This document shows positions 58,622 through 64,000 of a stretch of DNA of 64,000 nucleotides, piece by piece. The stretch comes from Roseicyclus marinus (GTDB taxonomy: Bacteria > Pseudomonadota > Alphaproteobacteria > Rhodobacterales > Rhodobacteraceae). Made by a program: the position numbers and the translations under genes. The notes beneath the pieces were generated by a model. It did not search any database, was not told the origin of the DNA, and saw only the letters and a program-made list of their open reading frames with translations. Where the stretch lies: contig NZ_AP027266.1 in assembly GCF_036322625.1 (NCBI RefSeq), positions 499,001 through 563,000 on the forward strand. The letters run 5' to 3'. Within the stretch, counting starts at the first letter, position 1. Each line of letters starts with the position of its first letter.

Positions 58622-59305
58622 ATGGATCGGCACAATGTTTCCCCCTTCAACGCGCTGCCCCCGGTGGTGGTGGCGCTGGCCGTGGTGATCTTTGGCCTCG
58701 AGGTCATGTTCCAGGCCGCGACGGCGGGGTTTCTGGGCGGTCAGGGCGGGATCGGTTGGCGGCTGAACGCGATCCGCGATTACGCCGTCTTTGACGAGAT
58801 CGCGCGGGCGATGTGGGTCAACAACATCTGGCCCGCGAGCGAGCTTTTGCGGCTTGTGACCTATCCGCTGATCCATACGGGCTTTGCCCATGCGGCTTTC
58901 GTCGTCGTCTTCATCCTGGCCATCGGCAAGATGGTGGCGGAGGTGTTTTCGCCCTTGGCCTTTGTCGCGCTGTTCCTTGGGTCGGCCATCATGGGGGCGA
59001 TCGGCTTTGTCGTGCTGATGAACAGCCCCTATCCGCTGGTGGGGGGATATCCCGGTGTCTACGGGTTGATCGGGGCCTTCACCTTCATCCTGTGGACGCG
59101 GGAACACCTGCGCGGGGGGCCGGGTTATCGCGCCTTTGGCCTGATCGGGATGCTTTTGGCGATCCAGCTTCTGTTCGGGCTGATCGGGGGGGAATTCGGC
59201 AATGTGGTGGCCGATCTGTCGGGTTTCGTCGCAGGCTTCCTGATGTCCTTTGTGCTCAGCCCCGGTGGCTGGCAGCGCGTGCTGTCGAAGCTGCGCAGCC
59301 GTTAA
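58622..59305 (+). CDS. Rhomboid-like membrane protein lacking catalytic residues
   Basis: A 227-residue protein with six or seven membrane helices in rhomboid order: VTYPLIHTGFAHAAFVV matches the His-containing helix 2, GGYPGVYGLIGAF matches the GxSG serine helix and ADLSGFVAGF matches the helix that carries the catalytic His. The Ser of GxSG is Pro144 and the catalytic His is Asp198, so proteolysis by the usual dyad is not possible. It is therefore better called a pseudo-rhomboid. The stop codon overlaps the stop of convergent murJ. The ribosome binding site is weak. Confidence 0.8.
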   Translation: MDRHNVSPFNALPPVVVALAVVIFGLEVMFQAATAGFLGGQGGIGWRLNAIRDYAVFDEIARAMWVNNIWPASELLRLVTYPLIHTGFAHAAFVVVFILAIGKMVAEVFSPLAFVALFLGSAIMGAIGFVVLMNSPYPLVGGYPGVYGLIGAFTFILWTREHLRGGPGYRAFGLIGMLLAIQLLFGLIGGEFGNVVADLSGFVAGFLMSFVLSPGGWQRVLSKLRSR

Positions 59306-60912
59306 CGCCGACGGAGCGCATCGCGGAATTCCGCAATCCGGAAGGCGCCGAGCGCCTGACCGGCAAGCCCGTAGACGGCCAGCCCGCCCAGAACCAGCGC
59401 GGCCAGCGCGAGGTAACGCAGACCCGGCGCGGCGAGGGCAGGGGCCAGAAGCGTCGCGCCGATGACAAGGGCCAGCCCCATCACCATCGCGGCCAGCACG
59501 ATCCGGCCAAGCCGCTGGCGGTAGCGGTCGTCGAACATCGCCACCTCGCCCATGCTGCGCCGCCCCCGCGCCAGCAGCCAGACCATCGTCCAGGCCGCAA
59601 CCGAGGTCGCAAGGGCCGCACCGACAAAGCCGATGACAAAGGCAAGGCCGATGGCCACGACGCCATTCACCACCATCGCCACAAGTGCGAAGCGGAACGG
59701 CGTTTTCGTATCCTCGCGCGCGAAATAGAGCGGTTGCAGCACCTTTTGCAGGACAAAGGCGGGCAGGCCGATCCCGTAGGCGGCGAGCGCCAGCGCCGTT
59801 TGGGCGGTATCGCTGGCCTCGAATGCGCCGCGTTCGAACAGGACCGACACAAGCGGCACGGGGATCACGCAGAGCGCTACGGCGGCAGGCACGGTCAGGG
59901 CCAGACAGATCTCGCCCGCGCGGCTGAGTGCATAGCGCCCGCCCGCCCCATCCCCAGCCCGCAGGCGGCGCGACAGGTCGGGCAGAAGCACGACGCCGAT
60001 GGCCACACCCACCACGCCCAGGGGAAGCTGGTAAAGCCTGTCGGCAAGGCTCATCCAGACGATGGCCCCTTCGAAGAAGCTGGCGACCTGGCGACCGACC
60101 AGAAGGTTGATCTGCACCACGCCGCCCGCCAGCATCGCGGGCAGCATGATGATCGCCAGTTGCCGCATCTCGGGCGTCAGGCGGGGCAGGCGCGGGATCA
60201 GGCGAAAGCCTGCGCGCGATGCGGCGGTCCAGACCAGGGCCACCTGCGCCAGACCCGCAAGCAAGATCCCCCAGCTGAGCAGCGTACCATGGCGCAGGCC
60301 CGTCAGGTCATCGCCCGGCCCTGCGCTGTCGATGGTGAAAGCCGCGCCTGCGGCAAGATCGGTTTCCGCGATCAAGAGCATCGCGATCAGCACGACATTG
60401 AGCAAGATCGGCGCGGCGGCGGCGGCAGCAAAGCGCCCCGTCGCGTTCAAGAGCCCCGACAGGAGCGCGGCCAGCGAGATGAAGAGGATATAGCCAAAGG
60501 CCACGCGCCCGAAATCGACGGCCAGTTCGAAACGCACATCGCCCGCAAAGCCCCCCGCCATGGCCAGAACCAGCCATGGCATGGCCAGTTGCGCCACCAG
60601 CGTCAGGACGATCAGGACTGTGGCAAGCGCCGCAAAGGCATCGCGCGCAAAGCCGAGCGCGTTTTCGCCCGCCTCCAGTTTCTTCGAGAACATCGGCACG
60701 AAGGCGGTGTTGAACGCGCCCTCGGCAAAGAAGCGGCGAAAGAGGTTGGGCAAGGAAAAGGCGATGAAGAACGCCTCGGCCACAGGTCCCGTGCCCATGA
60801 AGGCCGCGATCAGGATGTCACGCACGAAGCCCAGAAGCCGGCTGCCCAGCGTCCACATGCCGACCGTGATGAACCCCGAGATCAGCCGGATCGGTCGGGC
60901 GATGGCGGCCAT
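59302..60912 (-). CDS. murJ: Lipid II flippase
   Basis: A 536-residue MOP-superfamily protein with about 14 membrane helices that moves lipid II to the periplasm for peptidoglycan synthesis. The opening GMWTLGSRLLGFVRDILIAAFMG and the next segment FRRFFAEGAFNTAFVPMF are diagnostic, as is PLYFAREDTKTPFRFA. The ATG at 60912 starts one base after the glnD stop codon, so the two genes are coupled. Longer reading from 60993 would overlap glnD. Confidence 0.95.
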   Translation of the reverse strand: MAAIARPIRLISGFITVGMWTLGSRLLGFVRDILIAAFMGTGPVAEAFFIAFSLPNLFRRFFAEGAFNTAFVPMFSKKLEAGENALGFARDAFAALATVLIVLTLVAQLAMPWLVLAMAGGFAGDVRFELAVDFGRVAFGYILFISLAALLSGLLNATGRFAAAAAAPILLNVVLIAMLLIAETDLAAGAAFTIDSAGPGDDLTGLRHGTLLSWGILLAGLAQVALVWTAASRAGFRLIPRLPRLTPEMRQLAIIMLPAMLAGGVVQINLLVGRQVASFFEGAIVWMSLADRLYQLPLGVVGVAIGVVLLPDLSRRLRAGDGAGGRYALSRAGEICLALTVPAAVALCVIPVPLVSVLFERGAFEASDTAQTALALAAYGIGLPAFVLQKVLQPLYFAREDTKTPFRFALVAMVVNGVVAIGLAFVIGFVGAALATSVAAWTMVWLLARGRRSMGEVAMFDDRYRQRLGRIVLAAMVMGLALVIGATLLAPALAAPGLRYLALAALVLGGLAVYGLAGQALGAFRIAEFRDALRRR

Positions 60913-60913
60913 G

Positions 60914-63742
60914 TCAGGCCCCCGCGCGTTCTGCGACCCGCGCGATGGCGTCGCGCAGCTTGCGCTCCAACGCCTCTTGCCGGGATTTCGCATGGAGTTT
61001 CAGGCCGAACATATCCTTGACGTAGAAGGTATCGACCACCTGCGCCCCATAGGTCGCGATCACGGCGGACGAGATGTAGATGTTGGAGGCCGCCAGCGTC
61101 TTGGTCAGGTCATAGAGCAGGCCGGGACGGTCGCGGGTATCCACCTCGATGATCGTGTAGATTTCCGAGCCTTCGTTGTCGAAGGTGATGTTGGTCGGCA
61201 CCTTGAAGGGACGTTCGCGTTTCTTGATCTTTTCGCGGCTTTCCAGCGCGCGGGAGGCCACGACCTCGCCCTTCAACGTCTTGTCGATCATGTCGCGCAG
61301 GCGCGGCAGGCGGCGGGATTCGTAGGGGTTGCCCTCGGCATCCTGCACCCAGAAGACGGCGGTGGCATAGCCATCCTTGGAGGTATAGGTGCGCGCGTCG
61401 ACCACGTTGGCCCCGACAAGCGACAGGGCGCCTGCAAGCCGCGAGAAGATGCCGGGATGGTCGTTGAGCGCGAAACAGACGCGGGTCGCATCGCGGTCGG
61501 GGTCTTCGCGGGTGTCGATGCGGATCTCGTCCGCCCCGATGCCGCGCAGCATCTCGGCAAAGGTGACTTGCGTGGCAAGGTCGAGCCCTTGCCAATAGGG
61601 GCCGTAATGGCGGTCCATCTCGGCCTTGAGATCGGGTTTGGCCCAATCGGCCAGCGCATCGCGCAGCGCGCGCTTGGCCTCGCCCTCGAGGTTCTCGCGG
61701 TTGAGATCTTCGAGGCCGGTGTCGAGCGCCGTGGCCGTCGCCCGGAAAAGGCCGCGCAAAAGCGTCGCTTTCCAGTTGTTCCAGGTGTTGGGCCCGACGC
61801 CCCGGATGTCGCAGACCGTGAGCACGGTCAGCAATTCGAGCCTTTCGCGGGTTTTCACCGCCTTGGCGAAATCGCGCACCGTGCGGGGATCGGCGATGTC
61901 GCGTTTCTGCGCCATGTCCGACATCAGCAGGTGATAGCGCACCAGCCATTCGACCGTGTCGCATTCGGCCTGTTTCAGGCCCAGCCGGGGGCAGAGGCTG
62001 CGCGCGATGCGGGCACCCACGACGGAATGATCCTCTTTCCGTCCCTTGCCGATGTCATGGAGCAGGCAGGCGACGTAGAGAACCTTTCGGTTCACCCCGC
62101 GCTTGAGGATGTTCGAGGCGACCGGCAATTCCTCGACCAGTTCGCCGCGTTCGATCTGCGCCAGCGTCGAGATGACCTGGATCGTATGCTCGTCCACCGT
62201 GTAGCTGTGATACATGTTGAATTGCATCATCGCGACGATGGGCGCGAATTCGGGCAGAAAGGCCGAAAGCACGCCCAATTCGTTCATCCGCCGGAGCGCG
62301 CGTTCGGGATTTCCCTGTTTCAGCATCAGGTCGAGAAAGATCGCGCAGGCCTCGGGGTCGCGGCGCATCTCGTCATCGATCAGGCGCAGGTTGGCGGACA
62401 GCGCGCGCATCGTGTCGGGGTGTATCAGGTAGCCTGTGCGCAACGCCTCTTCGAAGAGGCGCAGGATGTTGAGCTTGTCGGTGAAAAACGCCTGTTCGTC
62501 GGCGATGGCGAGCCGGTTCTGTTTCAGCACGTAACCCGGTTTGAGCTTCTTGCGCCGGGTGCGCCCGCGCAGGAAGCCGAAGATGCTGGGTTCTTGCTTG
62601 ACGTGGCGCGCTTCCAGTTCGGTCAGGAAGATGCGGGTCAATTCGCCGACGCGGGTGGCGTGGCGGAAATAATCCTGCATGAAATGCTCGACCGCGCGCC
62701 GCCCGGAATGGTCGCGGTAGCCCAGCCGTTCGGCGACCGCGACCTGGTTGTCGAAGGTCAGCTGGTCCTGGGCCCGATCCGCGATCAGGTGCAGGTGACA
62801 GCGCGTGGCCCAGAGGAACCGTTCGGCCGCGTCGAAGGCGGCGAATTCCTCGGCGGTGAAGACGCCGAGGTCCACCAATTCGCCCGCGCGGTTCACGCCA
62901 TGTTCGTATTTGGCGATCCAGTAGAGTGTCTGAAGGTCGCGCAGGCCCCCCTTGCCTTCCTTGACATTGGGTTCGAGCACGTAGCGCTGGCCGCCCTGCT
63001 TGCGGTGGCGGGTGGCGCGTTCCTCGAGCTTGGCCTCGATGAATTCGCCGACGGTGCCGTGGAAGAGCTGCTCGCGCAGCGCGCGGCGCAGCTCGTCGGC
63101 GATGGCCTCCTCGCCGCTGAGAAAGCGCATCTCCAGCAGGCTGGTGCGGATCGTGATGTCCTGTTTGCCCAGCCGCAGGCAGTCGCGGATCGTGCGGCTG
63201 GAATGGCCCACCTTCATGTGCAGGTCCCACAGCATGTAGAGGGCGGATTCGATCACGCTCTCGGCATGGGCGGAGATCTTGCCCGATGTGACGAACAGAA
63301 GGTCGACATCGGAATAGGGTGCCATTTCGCCCCGGCCATAGCCGCCGATGGCCATGATTGCCATGCGTTCGGCCTGTGTGGGCAGGGCGTTGGGGTGCAG
63401 ATGGGTTTGCGCGACGTGCAGGACGCCGCGCACGAGGCCATCGGTCAGGTAGGTATAGGCGCGGGTGATGCGCCGCGCGGTCAGCGGGTTCGCGGCGATC
63501 CCCTCCTCGATGGCGCGGCGGCCCGTGGCCTGGGCCTCTTGCAGGATGCGGGTCGCCGCCGCGCGGATGGAAGCGGCCTCGGACAGGCCCGCCACGGCCT
63601 GATCCAGCCGCGCGCACAGCGCTGCTTCGTCGAGAATGACCTCGGCCGGTGCGATCAGCGCGCCGGGGGCGGAGGGTGTGGGCGGAAGGCTCGGGTTCCG
63701 GTCAGAAACCGAAACCGGCAAGGCGTCTTGGGGCGGGGTCAA
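60914..63742 (-). CDS. glnD: Bifunctional PII uridylyltransferase/uridylyl-removing enzyme
   Basis: A 942-residue sensor of glutamine that modifies and demodifies PII proteins and so sets nitrogen control. The nucleotidyltransferase site is GGYGRGEMAPYSDVDLLF; the HD hydrolase site is LLHDIGKGRKEDHS; two ACT domains fill the last 190 residues (near FALNDHPGIFSRLAGAL and VDTRDRPGLLYDLTKTL). No ATG exists near the start; TTG at 63742 has AGGTGG upstream and is listed, with TTG 63721 as an alternative. The start overlaps the end of the upstream gene by about 40 bases. Confidence 0.95.
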   Translation of the reverse strand: MTPPQDALPVSVSDRNPSLPPTPSAPGALIAPAEVILDEAALCARLDQAVAGLSEAASIRAAATRILQEAQATGRRAIEEGIAANPLTARRITRAYTYLTDGLVRGVLHVAQTHLHPNALPTQAERMAIMAIGGYGRGEMAPYSDVDLLFVTSGKISAHAESVIESALYMLWDLHMKVGHSSRTIRDCLRLGKQDITIRTSLLEMRFLSGEEAIADELRRALREQLFHGTVGEFIEAKLEERATRHRKQGGQRYVLEPNVKEGKGGLRDLQTLYWIAKYEHGVNRAGELVDLGVFTAEEFAAFDAAERFLWATRCHLHLIADRAQDQLTFDNQVAVAERLGYRDHSGRRAVEHFMQDYFRHATRVGELTRIFLTELEARHVKQEPSIFGFLRGRTRRKKLKPGYVLKQNRLAIADEQAFFTDKLNILRLFEEALRTGYLIHPDTMRALSANLRLIDDEMRRDPEACAIFLDLMLKQGNPERALRRMNELGVLSAFLPEFAPIVAMMQFNMYHSYTVDEHTIQVISTLAQIERGELVEELPVASNILKRGVNRKVLYVACLLHDIGKGRKEDHSVVGARIARSLCPRLGLKQAECDTVEWLVRYHLLMSDMAQKRDIADPRTVRDFAKAVKTRERLELLTVLTVCDIRGVGPNTWNNWKATLLRGLFRATATALDTGLEDLNRENLEGEAKRALRDALADWAKPDLKAEMDRHYGPYWQGLDLATQVTFAEMLRGIGADEIRIDTREDPDRDATRVCFALNDHPGIFSRLAGALSLVGANVVDARTYTSKDGYATAVFWVQDAEGNPYESRRLPRLRDMIDKTLKGEVVASRALESREKIKKRERPFKVPTNITFDNEGSEIYTIIEVDTRDRPGLLYDLTKTLAASNIYISSAVIATYGAQVVDTFYVKDMFGLKLHAKSRQEALERKLRDAIARVAERAGA

Positions 63743-64000
63743 TCATGGCCACCTGGTTCTGGGTCACTTGGGCGATGGCCATCGCACGCTGGTTCGTGCC
63801 ATCGGTGAGCAGTCGGAATACCCCGTTCGCGCCTTCGAAACCAGCGCTGGCCGTCAGGTCGGCCGCACCGAGCCGTCCGGAGGCCATCGCAGTCTCGCCC
63901 ACGGCGCGGATCGCGTCATAGCCAAGGGCCGCAAGGATATGGGGCGGGGTTGCATATGTGGCCTCGTAGCGACCGTTGAAATCGGCGGCGGCCTGCGGAT
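63702..64000 (-). CDS. C-terminal part of a periplasmic-binding-fold protein (penicillin-binding protein activator-like)
   Basis: The last 99 residues of a protein whose start lies beyond the window. PQAAADFNGRYEATYATPP, then HILAALGYDAIRAVGE and LTASAGFEGANGVFRLLTDG, fit the end of a type 1 periplasmic-binding fold such as LpoA-like penicillin-binding protein activators or branched amino-acid binding proteins. The tail reads MIDPAPRRLAGFGF. It runs into glnD, overlapping its TTG start. The activator reading is a family guess from the fragment. Confidence 0.55.
   Translation of the reverse strand, partial: PQAAADFNGRYEATYATPPHILAALGYDAIRAVGETAMASGRLGAADLTASAGFEGANGVFRLLTDGTNQRAMAIAQVTQNQVAMIDPAPRRLAGFGF

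Overview
The window is chromosomal DNA of a high-GC alphaproteobacterium, most likely of the Rhodobacteraceae (Roseobacter/Rhodobacter group). The signs are the order mdh / sucC-sucD-sucA-sucB-lpd / malyl-CoA-type lyase-mesaconyl-CoA hydratase-sdhCDAB, a monomeric-type NADP isocitrate dehydrogenase, the YcjX/YcjF pair, a FYDLN-type acidic protein and the ethylmalonyl-CoA-pathway enzymes.

Bases 1-19700 hold ordinary housekeeping and metabolic genes: an FMN-dependent L-lactate dehydrogenase, two PLP aminotransferases, a YgfZ-type folate-binding protein, a YghU-type glutathione transferase, a fused aconitase X, ileS, a DMT permease, a ChaC-type cyclotransferase, ycjF/ycjX homologues, truA and icd.

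Bases 19809-32270 form a 12.4 kb integrative element in the 3' end of a tRNA-Ala(GGC) gene. A 27-bp direct repeat of the tRNA end marks both borders, and 10-bp direct repeats that look like integrase arm sites lie just inside each border. The element carries a tyrosine integrase, a membrane-anchored protein of unknown role, a complete type I restriction-modification operon (hsdR-hsdS-nuclease-like gene-hsdM), a lipoprotein, a serine recombinase, a BRO-N-type protein and several small unknown genes. The integrase end is visibly poorer in GC than the host DNA. No phage structural genes are present.

Bases 32445-57000 contain the central carbon block. On the minus strand run mdh, a glycosyltransferase, a methyltransferase, pepT, then sucC-orf-sucD-sucA-sucB-MAPEG-lpd. 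On the plus strand run a TauE-type permease, the malyl-CoA thioesterase/lyase, nnrU, a DUF1737 gene, the mesaconyl-CoA hydratase and sdhC-sdhD-sdhA-lipoprotein-sdhB. A matching pair of TGTGATCACA palindromes with centres 21 bp apart precedes both sucC and sdhC, which suggests one regulator for both TCA-cycle operons.

Bases 57000-64000 hold two short paralogous ORFs (one interrupted by an in-frame TAG), trpS, a rhomboid-like protein that lacks the catalytic Ser and His, murJ, glnD and the end of a periplasmic-binding-fold protein. Repeats are a feature of the window: a 106-107 bp palindromic element in two copies whose ends supply stop codons to adjacent genes, a 47-bp tandem repeat with an inverted extra arm, and clusters of loop-less perfect palindromes at gene ends.
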